From contig JAAOOA010000087.1 in NCBI GenBank assembly GCA_012861695.1, positions 739,113 through 803,112 of the forward strand: DNA of 64,000 nucleotides, written 5' to 3'. The translations under genes were made by a program, and so were the position numbers. This document shows positions 33,418 to 45,045 of the stretch, one piece after another (within the stretch, counting starts at the first letter, position 1; each line of letters opens with the position of its first letter). The stretch is from Trematomus loennbergii. Taxonomy: Eukaryota; Chordata; Actinopteri; Perciformes; Nototheniidae. Under the pieces are notes generated by a model. That model made no database searches and was not told where the DNA came from. It saw only the letters and a program-made list of their open reading frames with translations.

Positions 33418-33610
33418 CACATTAGATTAGATTACTTTATTGTCATTACATAATGCAAGCAGAGTGTAACGAAATGAGGAGGGTCTAACCAGAGTGCAGA
33501 CAGTCAGTTATATACACATCTACCAGCAGTCTGTACAAAATAAATGATACAAATAAAGGAAAATAGATGTAAAATGTATAAATAAGAATACATACTATTT
33601 AAAACACAGT
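33418..33610 (-). repeat. LINE-type tail, inverted
   Basis: ATTAGATTAGATTACTTTAT and GTCATTACATAATG begin the reverse complement of the tail at 17520-17785. Confidence 0.65.
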
Positions 33611-33719
33611 TTGCACAATCATCCTCAGTGTCATCTACACAGTGATCCTTCTTTAAAGATTGTTATGCAGTGTAAATAAACACAACTAAAGCACAACAAA
33701 AGAAACAAGGTATTATTTA

Positions 33720-34445
33720 TTTATATTTTAACCCTTGTGTTGTGTTCGAAAGCTGTTACCGTTCATGGTGTTCGCGGGTCAGTTTTGACCCATGATTTAT
33801 CTCAGTCCAAAACACACACAAAAATGACTATCATCCGATATTGTTTTAACTACATCATAACTAACTTATTATGCATTCATAACCGTACAATCCTGTTGTG
33901 ATTTAATGTTATGGCCCCAAAACACATTACACCACATATTGCACACGTGCATGTGTGTGTTCAGGTTCAAGTGTTAGTGTACATATTCTTTGAGAAAGGT
34001 GGAGTTCCCGGGGGGGGGGGGGGGCAGAGGGAGGGGAGACCAGGTGCATGTTGAAAAAATGATTGTTACAGTTTAAAGGTATGACGATAAAATTGTGCAT
34101 TCAAAGGAGGATCTTCCTGCACCCAATGAAGCTTCTGTAAAAGGACATTTAATCATTGCTTCATATATAATACATTACACATATATATTACGTATATATT
34201 TTACTTTGTATTTACTACACTTTACTAATGAGCAGGTTTTCTCTCAGGAGCCGTCTGTCTCGAGCTCCTGTGGAGGGCCAACAAGGATGTGGGTGAGTCA
34301 ACATGCACATTTATGTATTTATATATTCAGAGGTAGAGTGAACATTAATAGACATTTCTAAATGTGCCAAAAACCCTGGACACATATTACAGTCACCCTG
34401 AGAAAGAACATAAATAATGACTAAATTATTTGTAGAGACATAATG
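33720..34445. other. Repeat-rich spacer, no gene seen
   Basis: 33725-33800 has a GGGTCAGTTTTGACCC palindrome of a common fish repeat. 34010-34024 is a run of 15 G. The frames near 34095 and 34311 have no support. Confidence 0.5.
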
Positions 34446-34763
34446 AGGCAAGGCAAGTTTATTTATATAGCATCTTTCAACACAAGGCAATTCAAAGTGC
34501 TTTACAAAAATGAAAGACATTAAGAAAAAGTGCAGCAGAAACAACCTGATACACTACTTCCAGTATAATTCAATGAACACACATTGAAATATAACCTTTG
34601 ACCTCATTCACACAGTACAACTGAGTATTCTTAGACATATTGTGTGTGTTGGGACGTACTATGAGATTGCACATTTGTTCACTGTCTCATAGCATATTTT
34701 AGTTTACTCAGTGCAGACAGGTTGTATTGAATCTTGCAGACACTGCCCTTATTTTAACCTCTT
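34446..34763. other. Short repeat and left part of block 3
   Basis: 34446-34520 is the TTTATTTATATAGCA... repeat. 34535-34763 matches 22997-23220 and is the true left part of block 3 before the insertions. Confidence 0.6.
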
Positions 34764-34960
34764 ATTCCTTGAGCCAACTCCCTGTTAGAGAACGTGCTAT
34801 TCAAGCATTGTGTCGCTAACAGGTGAAGGTATGTCACCATTGGTTGACAGTTTGAAAGGTTGGGCTATTTTGATTCCTTACTATGTTATCATTAAATAAT
34901 GCCAGATTAAATTGAATCAAACACAAAAAGTGGTCATATGAATTAGTTACTATTTTTTAA

Positions 34961-37373
34961 AGCTCCCATGTCATGCTTTTCCGGTTATTACCCGTCCCCT
35001 TGTGTGTTATGAAGGTTTTTATGCATGTAAACGGTGTGCAGAGTCAAAACCCTCAAAGTACACCCTGTAGCGAGTAAAACTCTAACACAGAAAATACCTC
35101 CCCAAAACGCCTCGTTGGAGATACGTCACTGCCCATTTGATTCTTCCGGGTACCGCCTGATGTCATGCGGTACCCGGAACGAAATGGACCAATCCCGAAG
35201 AGCTATGGCCACACCAGCAGCGGCGTGTTCCTCCAGAGGTTCGAAGAACCGGCATTTCACAGACGAAAGCTTCCAAAACATTGCCCAGTTTGAGGCCGGA
35301 TATGCACAGCTTGTTTGGACCGTTTGGAGCAGGGGAAGATCCGGGTACACAACCTGTAAGTTTGCATTGTTATTTGTGTATTTATCAAACAAGACTGTTT
35401 AAATGTGTAAACTGTGTTGGACTGCTAAGCCATTGACACAGTGCTAACTGTGCTAACTAAGTTGCTAGAGTTTCCATATATCAACTCTAATATCAGCAGA
35501 TGGCCTTGCATACATGTATCTCATAGCAGGAGAATGTCTGCATTCACACACAAAATACCTATTGACAGTATACTCTGGGTGATTTGCCGTGCGGTCAGTC
35601 GCGAAACGTAATTACATTATAGCTGGCGTAGCGTGTATGCAACCGATCTAACACACGGAGCTAGAGCTAGGTTTGGTCGGAAAAACATTTTTGTGATGCT
35701 ACGTTGCTAGCGTTTAAATATATCAACTACAATGTCAGCAGATGGCCTTACATGTTTGTCATGGCAGGAGAATTTCTGCAGTCACACACACGGAATACTC
35801 ATACAGTATACTCCGGGTGATTTACCGTACATTGTGACAGTACATATACTGCATGTATAGCTAACGAGGCTAGCTGTATGCTAGCGCAAAACAATGTATT
35901 CATGCAAGTTCCATTGTATGGTAGCAGAATACCCGTATACGATTGCAATTATAAACACGTTATTGCTAGCCTAATATGAACCACTAGCTTTTGTTCATAG
36001 TAGTTTTATTACACTGCATTATAGTTGCCTTTCCTCCAAGCTAACGTTCATATTGTGTTAGCTACCAAGGTAAACAAAGCTAGGTTAGCATATTAGCAGG
36101 CAAGCTGTTCATTACACTCCTACCACAACTACTACTAACGAATCTAAAACAACTAAGTTTCTCTAATATTTTGTGATTTGCATTTGATTTCGTCCAGCCA
36201 GATCCTGGCGGACAATCCATGACGGGGACGGGACTTCTACTACTACTGAGGCCTGTGCTAAAAGGCACCGCACCGGCTGTGCGCAGGCAAGATGCGAGGA
36301 GGAATGGATGATATCAGATTCAGATTCAACTTTATTGTCATTACGTAGTACATGTACTAGTGACGAAATGTGAGTTTAGGCATCTGACCAGAAGTACAAA
36401 ATAGCAGTGCATTAGTCTGCATAGTAAGAATAATTGTACATGGAATTATTAAAAATAGAATAATTATAAATAGGCTATAAACAGATTAATCTATACAGTG
36501 TAAACGGCATTGACAGTCAAATATAAACGCATTGACAGTAAAATATATAAACAGGTGGTATACCGTGTGTATATATATGTATTTATGTTCATTTTGTACA
36601 TTTCTAAAAATAAAGTTTAATGGAAATACTTAGTAGGCCTATCCTTTCTTCCCTGAATTCATATATAGCAAACCATGATTTGATTTCTCATCAAACAGTA
36701 GTAGTTTATTACAGGTAAAAATAACTTACTCTTTGTTATGACCGGCTCGTAGGCCACAACGGAAAGGCAAGGAGACATACACGAGTTTACAAAACCACGG
36801 CACATTTATTGTGGTAAATGCAGAGATAGGTGGTCGAGGGGAGAGGGTCGCTGAGTTCGTCCTTCTGCAGCCGCTTTGGAGAGAGACTCCGGGCCGCTGG
36901 GATTAATAGCACCGGCTACGGAGGTGTCCGTGATCGCGCTGATTACCCTCTTCAGCTCCACCCCACCGTAAGCCCTCCAACACACCTGCACAAAGGCCCT
37001 GGGGCCGTCACACTCTTCTATAACAACAGTTGTAGGTTCAGTTCGGTTAGTTGGTATAAAATATCAGCTGTACCGACGCCATTATTACACTGATGTTCCC
37101 CGAAAAAGCGGGCGGAGCCTCTCTGGTGGTTGACTAATCAGAACAGAGTGGCCGAGCTGACCAATCGGAGCACACTAGGCTCACAGGGAGGGGGGGGCAA
37201 GAGCTCCAACGAGTCGTTTAGTGGAGAAAGTGAATACTGCTGAATACACATGCTTGACAGAGATGCTGTATGCGAAACCAATGTGAGTTTGGAAAATTGC
37301 ACAGTATAAATCTATTTTAGCATACCTCAACAATGTAATTATGATCAGTGGAAATGGCCATGACATGGGCCCT
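34961..37373. mobile_element. TTAA-flanked element, 2.4 kb
   Basis: The ends are AGCTCCCATGTCATG on the left and, inverted, AGGGCCCATGTCATG on the right. TTAA is at 34957-34960 and 37374-37377. The TTAA target and short inverted ends fit a non-autonomous piggyBac-type element. No transposase domain was recognised; the 122-codon frame at 35034 has no visible domain. A LINE-type tail is nested at 36318-36610. Confidence 0.75.
36318..36610 (-). repeat. LINE-type tail nested in the TTAA element
   Basis: It opens with CAACTTTATTGTCATTACGT and GACGAAATG, the reverse complement of a non-LTR 3' end. It is diverged from the copies at 17520 and 26270. Confidence 0.55.
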
Positions 37374-37377
37374 TTAA

Positions 37378-38206
37378 CTTAATTAATTAATGCAAAATAT
37401 AATTTCACAATACAAGGCCTTTTTTGATTTTCTTTCTCCAAATTGTTTTCACTCCCATCTGTACTCTGAGTGGTTTGTTCATATATCACCAATAGCCAGA
37501 TTTATAGACTGATTATTGATGATTGCGTTAAGGATTATAACATCTGTTTCCCTAAAAAACATGTGGAGAATAGATTTTTCTTAAAGGCTGCTGACAGTTT
37601 TTCTGGATTTATGTCGTAGTACAAACCCATATCAAAACTCCCCTCTGTGAAAACCTTTGACTCTAATAAGTCGACAATAAAACAAGAATGTGATCCTGGT
37701 TTTAACCAGTGTACACATTTCTGTGCTGTTTCTGTATGCGTTAGTATATTTAAAGATAACATTTCAGAAAACGTGTACTGTAATAAAAAACAAAGTCATG
37801 ATGTGAGTGAAACATTTTTAATTGTAATATTATTCACCATCCACCTCTTTAAAAATAATGACATTTCAAATGATAAGCTCCATCTTCTAAACAGGGCATT
37901 AATAAAATAGACTTATCAAGCATATTTCATGCAATTTGGATATTAAAAAAACCCTTTATTTATCTCCCAGTCAGACGGGACGTTTGCAGTCAGTTCGTCT
38001 CACCTGTACAGGCAGTGCTGGAGTGTGTTCAAGGTGAAGAATGAGATCATAATCATTAGAAGCAGTCCAACCAGTCAGACCGCTCTCACTGACACAGGCT
38101 GCAGCCATCAGACACTTAGATTAGCTTAGTTTAGCATATATACTAGGAAAAGGGGGGAAATAGTGGGTGACAAAATACACATTTAAGTGTACTTAATATA
38201 TCTTTG
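37378..38206. other. Insert and left flank of palindromic element B
   Basis: 37378-38100 has no counterpart in block 2 and no recognised gene; the two open frames there overlap on opposite strands. 38158-38206 rejoins block sequence (equal to 23225-23270). Confidence 0.5.
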
Positions 38207-38213
38207 TACGAAA
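38207..38213 (+). repeat. Target-site duplication, left copy
   Basis: TACGAAA (maximal form), repeated at 52799-52805. If the element is taken to begin AGTAGTG, the duplication is ACGAA (38208-38212). Block 2 has TACAAAA once at this place. Confidence 0.85.
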
Positions 38214-38312
38214 GTAGTGTTACCAATCCCGCTTCAATCTCATTAGTATGCATAAAAAAGTGACAGGTCACACCTTCTAAGTCCCGCCCCCTAATTAAGT
38301 TTATGACATCCT

Positions 38313-38369
38313 CCCTTTTGATATGCTAATGAGCCCCTTTGATCGAGGTGTTATCGCGTACAGGTGTGA
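38313..38369 (+). promoter_or_regulatory. Terminal copy of the TATGCTAAT/CCCCTTTG motif
   Basis: It is about 80% identical by hand count to 42129-42183 (inverted) in the same arm and to 4345-4400 in copy A. Confidence 0.4.
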
Positions 38370-38371
38370 CA

Positions 38372-38612
38372 TCCTCACCGGTAGCCCCCACCCCCCTCAG
38401 CCCACCCCCCTCCCCCTCACATACAGGTGCTACATCCTCTCAGGTAGCCCCCCCTTCTCAGCCCCCACCCCGCTCAGCCCCCACCCTCTCAACCCACCCC
38501 TCCTCCCCCCTTACAGCAGGTTTCACATCCGCCCTCTCAGCCCCCACCTCTCTCAGCCCCCACCTACCGCAACCCACCCCCTCCTCACCCCCTCCTGTCC
38601 GGTCAGCAGGGC
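38372..38612 (+). repeat. CT-rich minisatellite, left arm of B
   Basis: The same as 1-240. The 100-codon proline/serine frames here are by-products. Confidence 0.75.
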
Positions 38613-38639
38613 TGTTACAGTTTAAATCTTACGGACAAA

Positions 38640-40189
38640 ATTAGATATGATTCGCTATTAAACAAACTAATTATAGTAGATTAATTAACTATTCAAACGT
38701 GTACAGTAATTTACAATAACACGGGAATAATAAAACGGGGGCGCTCTCCCTCCTCTCATGACAACACGCCAGTATCATGCAGCTCGCGGGTCCAATAGTG
38801 AGTGACTCGATAGTAAAACTAAAAAACATAGTTATAACTAGTTTAGGTAGTTTGAGAGGTAATTAAAATAGCTGCGTGTGATATCTGAAGAGTGTGTTTT
38901 GTTCCGCTCAACGCATACAGAGATGCATGGCGAATAGTCCGCAGCACCGGTTCTCCCGTCAGCAGCAGCACAGCGTCTCTCCCGTCACGTTACTAGCGTT
39001 TATGTCCATGCACATCAGCCCATACAGGACATCTTCTGTCGGTCACACACTATTCTTGTATGTCACATAAGTGGTGCAAATGATACGGTATTGCGCTAAA
39101 GGGGGTGTCATTTGGCCGGAGAGATTTCCCTCCACACACACACACACGCACACACAAGTCTCTCTGGAGAGGGTAACAATAGTTTAAAGATCTTACTGAC
39201 CATGGGGTATTTTGGTTTTTTCTTTATGTTTAATTACATCACCCTTAATAAAATAATCCTTATATGAAGTTATATGAGATTAGAAATAGCTGTAGGTTAG
39301 GAGGAAAGAGAAGATTTTTTTTTATGTCGCCCCCACCACCTCCTCAGCCCCCACCCCCTCTCAACCCCCTCCTCCTCATCCCCCTCCTGTCCGGTCAGCG
39401 GGGCCATTACAGTTTAAATCTTACGGACAAAATTAGATATGACTCGATATTAAAAAACTAATGGACAGTCTCCTGAGACATATGGTGGGGGACTCGTTTG
39501 GGGGGTGTACACATAAGTGATGCAACTTTAGATACACTTTTGAAGTAAGCACCACTCTACAACTGGTAGAAAGTTAAGTACTTTGTATGGAATTGGGTTT
39601 TCTTTAGAGCTGTTTTCAGTGAGACAATGCAGTTTCTGATCATTTCAAGTTTCAAGTTTCAAGGATTTATGGCATATGCCCATTAGCTACAGTGTAGATA
39701 TGTCAATGAAAAACATAGGTCACAGGCTCCTCCAACAGTGCACATAAAACAGATAAAATACTGCAATTTGTGCGTAATTCTCTCACAAAGGAACTGTAAG
39801 ATACACGTTTATGTATGGAAAACTATATAACTTGGTAAAATATTCATTCATTTGTAGTGAATTGAGTTTTCTTCAAGAATAAAACTCTAAATGGAGAGTT
39901 AGTGATTCGATGAAACAATGCAGTTTTGATAACTTGACTTGACTAACATTACTTTTTTTAAATATATGTTTTTTAGATGCTTTACTTTTGATTTCTTTCA
40001 TATTATTTTAACACAACATTACTTTTTTCATATTTTTCAACATACTGTGATATATATATATATTTTTTCTCTCCATTATATTTTTGAATATACAGTGATT
40101 TGTACCAAAATACAACATGCAACTATTACATTATACAATATTATGGCTTTTTGCGATATTTTCAACACAATATACTTTCTTTTTTGTAG
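38640..40189. other. Left arm spacer of B with subterminal modules
   Basis: It contains the region shared with the Harbinger-like MITE (38640-39100), a second CT-rich patch (39330-39390), modules at about 39508-39640 and 39770-39900, and AT-rich intron-like sequence before X4. Confidence 0.5.
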
Positions 40190-40365
40190 GGCTTCAGGAT
40201 ATTGGGCATGTCATGCGTAAAACTGGTGTCATCTTTCCTGAAACTGATGTGCTGTCCGTTTTACAAACAAGTTATCTTTCTGCTTCTTCACCCTCTGAAT
40301 TTTCCTCCCCCGTCCCTCTTCCTTCAGCCATCACAACAGCAATCAAGTCAGATCTGAGAAATTAA
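40190..40365 (+). CDS. X4 exon, copy B left
   Basis: After TTTTTTGTAG the exon reads about 58 codons ending in a Lys-Ser-Asp-Leu-Arg-Asn tail. The AATAAA near 41109 is the likely poly(A) signal. In the middle it is Ser/Pro-rich. Its partner in the other arm (50132-50307) encodes the same residues. The C-terminal frame differs from copy A after a 2-nt indel. No known domain was recognised, and the upstream exon and start codon were not identified. Confidence 0.4.
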
Positions 40366-41391
40366 ACACCTCTTCCCAAAGCGTGACTTCCCTATTGAGG
40401 GAGGGGGGGCAGTGGGGCCTAACCCTATTTGGCCAAATATACTAACATGCAGAACATATGGTATGTTTGAAAAAAGACTAACCATCTATCCAGTTCAAGC
40501 TGTCTTTAAGATGTGACTTTTTCCCCGTAAAATCGTGACAAACTATTACTTATTAAATTTGACCTCATGCTGCTTGGTTGAAAATGATAGATGAGCATTT
40601 AGCAACAGATCAACGCGCAATCAACCCATACAGGAGATCTCTTTTCTACACATTATGTGTTATCACTATAATATCATGTCATTATTTAATGTTGTTTTGT
40701 TTGTGTGTGTGTGTGTGTACAACGAAGTCTCTTTGAGAGGGAAAATTATAATTTAAAGATCTTAATACCCCCTTATTGTTTAATTACTTCACACAACTAT
40801 TAAAGAATCCCTATATGAAGTTACATGAGGCTACATTTTACGGGTGTGCTTCCTTAGATGATGTAAATAGTTTAAGTGTCATGTTAGGGGGGCATTACGG
40901 ACCTCAGGAGTCCGCCCTTGGAGGCTTGGAGAGCGGATAAAGAGAGGCGTATTTACTGGTGTTGACCCGGGATGATGTAAATAGTCCAAGTGCCATGGAA
41001 CTCAGGAGTCCGCCCTTTGAGGCGTTGTTAACATTAATGTTTTTTGCTTCTGTTTTTGTTACTAAGATACTTTTTAGCCTTATGATAGGATGAACTTAAG
41101 CTGTAGTCAATAAAGACATGTTTAATAGAGTGTTGCTGTTAGAGAACATACCTGCGCAGCACTCCACCACGTCTTGGTTTTGGCTTCATGGCCTTCACTG
41201 TCCTCTCCCTTTTGAGTTTTTTCAAAGGCTAGGATACATTTTTCCAAATGATCACTTGTTACCTGGTGACAAACATATGGTTATATAACCTTAAAGAACT
41301 AACAAAAAATAATTAAGTATTTGCAATGCATAAACATAGAAGATATCACTGTCATATTATGATCACTTATTGTAAGTAAGTTTAAGTAAAA

Positions 41392-41691
41392 CTAACACAA
41401 GTCAATATTATTCACCTGGGCATTAGAGGGCTTGAGGGTCTCAGGGAGCGTGGACAAAGTGACTTGTCTCTGTATTTGAGGATTCTCAGTGCAGGCACTA
41501 ACAGGAAGCTGCTGTGCATTAGTGGAGAGTCCTCTGAAGGCAGCTGTTATTTCATTCACACACTCATCTGTTACCTGCTGACTCCTCATAGTAAGTCTAT
41601 CAAAGTCAGCTGTTAAGTTGTCCATACCATCGCTGGATAACAGGTAACTTTTGATTGACAGTCCAGCCATGGCAGCTGCCAACTCGTCCAT
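41392..41691 (-). CDS. X1, 22-residue-repeat protein, copy B left
   Basis: A 99-codon frame with the three 22-residue repeats. Compared with copy A, residue 16-17 reads Tyr-Leu instead of Tyr-Gln and the second repeat has Asp where A has Ala, in both arms of B. Residue 88-89 reads Pro-Ser here and Pro-Thr in the right arm. Exon 2 is at 41152-41262, with acceptor CACCAG and a closing CAG|GTATGT donor. In B, exon 2 is one base longer than in copy A and stays open in the frame that ends in phase with that donor (acidic middle, Trp-Trp near the end), which favours this frame as the real one. Unknown function. Confidence 0.5.
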   Translation of the reverse strand: MDELAAAMAGLSIKSYLLSSDGMDNLTADFDRLTMRSQQVTDECVNEITAAFRGLSTNAQQLPVSACTENPQIQRQVTLSTLPETLKPSNAQVNNIDLC

Positions 41692-42128
41692 ATAATTCTT
41701 AAGAACGTGGTGACAATACTACAAAAAAGTGTATATATAGGTCAGTTAACCTTGAAGAGCTAAACAGTTCAAGTGGTAAGTAACTAAGTATTTGCAATGA
41801 ATAAACATAGAAATGATCACTGTCATATTATATAATCACTTAATATGGAGATAAGTAAAACTGACACAGACAGTTTAAACTGCTTGTTAAAACGCTATTG
41901 CTTATTGTGTTTTCTCAGCACACTAACATAAATTAAGGATGTATAATATAAAAAACTAGAAAACGATATAGTATTTTCAAGTCTTACTTTAGTATGGTAA
42001 AATTAAGAATAAGTCACATTAAAGTGTGTCATGATTTTCCGTAAAAAAGTCAAGTATAGTTTGTCAAAAGAATATGAAAAAATCATTTTGTAGAGTAGTA
42101 TATTGAAAATCTCAGTGTTTAACTGAAC

Positions 42129-42183
42129 ACACCTACATGTGATAACGCCTCGAACAAAGGGGTAATTAGCATACAAAGGGGGG
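42129..42183 (-). promoter_or_regulatory. Terminus-like motif between X1 and X2, copy B left
   Basis: It equals 4345-4400 of copy A and lies between the divergent genes. Confidence 0.4.
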
Positions 42184-42247
42184 TCACTAGCATCAGTGGG
42201 GGAAAGGTGCTATGGGAATGAACTTTGAGGAGGGGGAACTTCCAGCC

Positions 42248-42367
42248 CCTAAACATCTAGTTGGGCAATGTGAATTGAACGATAAACCGATCACTGTAAA
42301 TGAAACGCGGAGAGAAGCAGCAGTGCAAATCGCTAAGTCTATTACCTTGTATGCACTACGACATTAA
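42248..42367 (+). pseudogene. X2, 5'-truncated, copy B left
   Basis: Only about the last 40 codons remain. A deletion joins the leader (GGAACTTCCAG) to the Pro-Lys-His-Leu-Val segment and removes the ATG. The same junction is in the right arm. Confidence 0.8.
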
Positions 42368-42659
42368 CTTGGTCAAATGTAATATGTCTTTCTGAAGATG
42401 TGGCGAATGGTGTGTTTTTCAATTAAACAACCATAACAAAATGAAAATGTGTTTTATTTTTGCTTTCATATATAGTAATAGTATTAACTCCTCTGACTAG
42501 ACTGTACTAAAATAAGACGTTTCACTGTTAAATAAAAATGGAAGTAGAAAATCGAGATAATGAGGAGGCTCGTTATGTATCCAGTAACTATGAACAGCAG
42601 TTTGAAAATGTTATTTAACCCTTTAACTCTAATTGACAAATCTAAAATAGCCTCTAGCT

Positions 42660-43158
42660 TATCTATAAATTTGTGATTTTAACACTTATTCACTGACACA
42701 AGGCAGATTATGGCTTTTTTCTCTTGCCAAGATACTTTTAGACACACTCTGAGGTATGCAAAACCTTAAAACTAGAAAATGAAGTACATTGTCTGATTAG
42801 ATTTTTTCGTAAAGACTGTTTCTCTAAAAGGCAAGTTTGTGATTTTTAACACTTATTTACTGACACAAGGCAGATTTTTGACTTTTTTCTCTTTTCATGT
42901 GTTACCAAGATACTTTTTAGATACACTTTTTTGTATGCAACACTTAACAAAGGGGTATAATATGAAGTACTTTGTAAGGAATGGGGGTTTCTTTAATACC
43001 CCGTTGTAGAAAGTTAAGTACTTTTTCTGAACAGATTTTCTTTAAGACTGTGACTCTTAAAGACACTCTGGGATTTTAGTAAGACAATCCAGTTTTATGG
43101 AAGTAACTAAAATTATTTTTGTTTTTTCTCCTACAAAGATACTTATAGTTACACTTTA
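42660..43158. repeat. Three diverged modules of about 170 bp, copy B left
   Basis: Each unit has ACACTTATTCACTGACACAAGG or a remnant of it, GATACTTTTTAGATACACTT, and GAAGTAC near the end. Inverted partner at 47340-47840. Confidence 0.6.
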
Positions 43159-43470
43159 GTGGATGCAAAACTTAAAGTAAAATTAAAAATGGGTAACTAC
43201 TATGGAAAACAATCTGTATATATCTATCAGAATGCAGTCAATACCTGTTTAATAAGTGTGTTGTTGATGACGATTGAAAACAGAATGAGTAGTGATCCCC
43301 GTGTAAACAGAATGGTTGAAGTTTGTAAACTAGAAGACATTTTGGATATCGTTCATTCTGGCAGTACTATTCCGGGTCATTGGGAAACGATTGTAAACGA
43401 AACATTTAAAGTGGTACTGGAATCTTCATTTTCCGAAACATTCTGTAACATTAGTCAAGTCATAGTATAG
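43159..43470 (+). CDS. X3, unrecognised element protein, copy B left
   Basis: A 103-codon frame with a perfect AATAAA about 55 bp after its stop (near 43525). An internal Met at codon 11 begins MGNYYG and could be the true start. The sequence is a mix of helices and beta-like stretches with no Cys cluster and no membrane segment. The same protein is encoded at 47027-47338. In copy A it is frameshifted. The stretch before it (CTCCTACAAAG) resembles a splice acceptor, so it may be a last exon. I do not recognise the family. Confidence 0.5.
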   Translation: MDAKLKVKLKMGNYYGKQSVYIYQNAVNTCLISVLLMTIENRMSSDPRVNRMVEVCKLEDILDIVHSGSTIPGHWETIVNETFKVVLESSFSETFCNISQVIV

Positions 43471-43659
43471 TTTGACAAAAAGATCTTGAAAAAGTCATGA
43501 CATTGTGTGTTGAAATGGTTTTGAATAAACACATCAGTATTTAAAAAAGTAAAATTGTATCAAGTGCATCAGACAACTCAAATTACTCCATTTGAACCAT
43601 ATTATAAATAAGTATAGAATGGTCATAGTATATAGCAGGGGTGTTTAATAGATTTCTGT

Positions 43660-44671
43660 GTTCTGTGTTTTGTGTGTCAGTGTTGCAGTGTTTCAGTGTT
43701 TCAGTGTTTCAGTGTTCTGTGTTTCAGTGTTGCAGTGTTTCAGTGTGTGTCAGTGTGTCAGTGTTGCAGTGTTGTAGTGTTTCAGTGTTTTGTATGTCAG
43801 TGTTTCAGTGTTTTCAGTGTTTATGTATTTCAGTGTTTTCAGTGTTTTGTGTTTCAGTGTTTCAGTGTGTTTGTGTTTCAGTGTTTTCAGTGTTTTTGTG
43901 TTTCAGTGTTTCAGTGTGTTTGTGTTTCAGTGTTTCTGTGTTGCAGTGTTGCAGTGTTTCAGTGTTTTCAGTGTTTCTGTGTTTCTGTGTTGCAGTGTTG
44001 CAGTGTTTCAGTGTTTTCAGTGTTTTGTGTTTCAGTGTTTTTTGTGTTTCAGTGTTTCTGTGTTTTTGTGTTGCAGTGTTTCAGTGTTTTCAGTGTTTTG
44101 TGTTTCAGTGTTTCAGTGTTTTGTGTGTCAGTGTGTCAGTGTTTCAGTGTTGCAGTGTTTCAGTGTTTTCAGTGTTTTGTGTTTCAGTGTTTCAGTGTGT
44201 CAGTGTTGCAGTGTTTCAGTGTTGCAGTGTTTCAGTGTTTCAGTGTTTTGTGTTTCAGTGTTTCAGTGTTTTTGTGTTTCAGTGTTTCAGTGTTTTGTGT
44301 TTCTGTGTTTCAGTGTTTTGTGTGTCAGTGTTTCAGTGTGTCAGTGTTTCAGTGTTGCAGTGTTTCAGTGTTTTCAGTGTTTGTGTTTCAGTGTTTCAGT
44401 GTGTCAGTGTTGCAGTGTTTCAGTGTTGCAGTGTTTCAGTGTTTTCAGTGTTTTGTGTTTCAGTGTTTCAGTGTGTCAGTGTTGCAGTGTTTCAGTGTTT
44501 CAGTGTTCTGTGTTTCAGTGTTTTGGGTGTCAGTGTCAGTGTTGCAGTGTTTCAGTGTTTCAGTGTTTATGTGTTTCAGTGTTTTCAGTGTTTTGTGTTT
44601 CAGTGTTTCAGTGTTTTGTGTTTCAGTGTTTCAGTGTTTCAGTGTTTGTGTGTCAGAGTGTCAGTGTTTAC
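43660..44671 (+). repeat. TTTCAGTG satellite, left arm, about 1.0 kb
   Basis: Tandem units TTTCAGTG, TTGCAGTG, TTTTGTG and TGTCAGTG of 7-9 bp. Several frames stay open for 300-360 codons because no unit forms a stop. It is not coding. Confidence 0.95.
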
Positions 44672-44726
44672 AGCCTTTCTTTGCTCTGATCAATCCCACA
44701 GGGATCTCCCCCTGGAAGGAATATAG

Positions 44727-44855
44727 CAGGATGAGAGAAAAACATTAAAAAAACGTATCTTAGAAGTGGCTATAACATTTGATGCAATTCTAAAAGATAG
44801 TCAGATTCCTAAAAAGTTACAAACGGATGATGGAAAAGAATTATTTGTTTTTTGA
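44727..44855 (+). pseudogene. Integrase core fragment at the palindrome centre, left half
   Basis: The reading frame gives about 40 residues between stops, containing LKKRILEVAITFDAIL, then KKLQTDDGKE. The TDDGKE block and the preceding Ile/Leu-rich helix fit the region around the second catalytic Asp of retrovirus-type DDE integrases; the Lys-Lys-Leu-Gln spacing is closest to Polinton/Maverick integrases in my judgement. It stops at TGA at 44853. Upstream (44672-44726) no further integrase is seen. The mirrored copy is at 44859-44987. Confidence 0.6.
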
Positions 44856-44858
44856 AGC

Positions 44859-44987
44859 TTCAAAAACAAATAATTCTTTTCCATCATCCGTTTGTAACTT
44901 TTTAGGAATCTGACTATCTTTTAGAATTGCATCAAATGTTATAGCCACTTCTAAGATACGTTTTTTTAATGTTTTTCTCTCATCCTG
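44859..44987 (-). pseudogene. Integrase core fragment, right half (mirror)
   Basis: This is the same 40 residues on the minus strand. Here the T run at the centre is five instead of six, so the frame continues a few codons across the centre into the other arm before a stop. Confidence 0.6.
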
Positions 44988-45045
44988 CTATATTCCTTCC
45001 AGGGGGAGATCCCTGTGGGATTGATCAGAGCAAAGAAAGGCTGTA

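Noticed and set aside
35034..35402. A 122-codon frame inside the TTAA element
   Set aside because: No recognisable domain, overlapped by an 88-codon frame on the other strand, and no splice or poly(A) context.
37535..37910. Overlapping 75- and 87-codon frames on opposite strands
   Set aside because: AT-rich sequence with no homology I recognise and no flanking gene signals.
38323..38644. Proline-rich frames in the CT-rich terminal block (also 52331-52690, 51491-51745 and 50982-51236)
   Set aside because: They arise from the CCCCCACC/CTCAG units and are not conserved in frame between arms.
44700..45010. The palindrome being an assembly mirror (chimeric or inverted read join)
   Set aside because: Not fully excluded, but the arms differ in satellite length, a 509-bp duplication, the T-run length at the centre and single bases. 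Both outer ends carry the same flanking duplication matching a paralogous empty site. Long reads would settle it.
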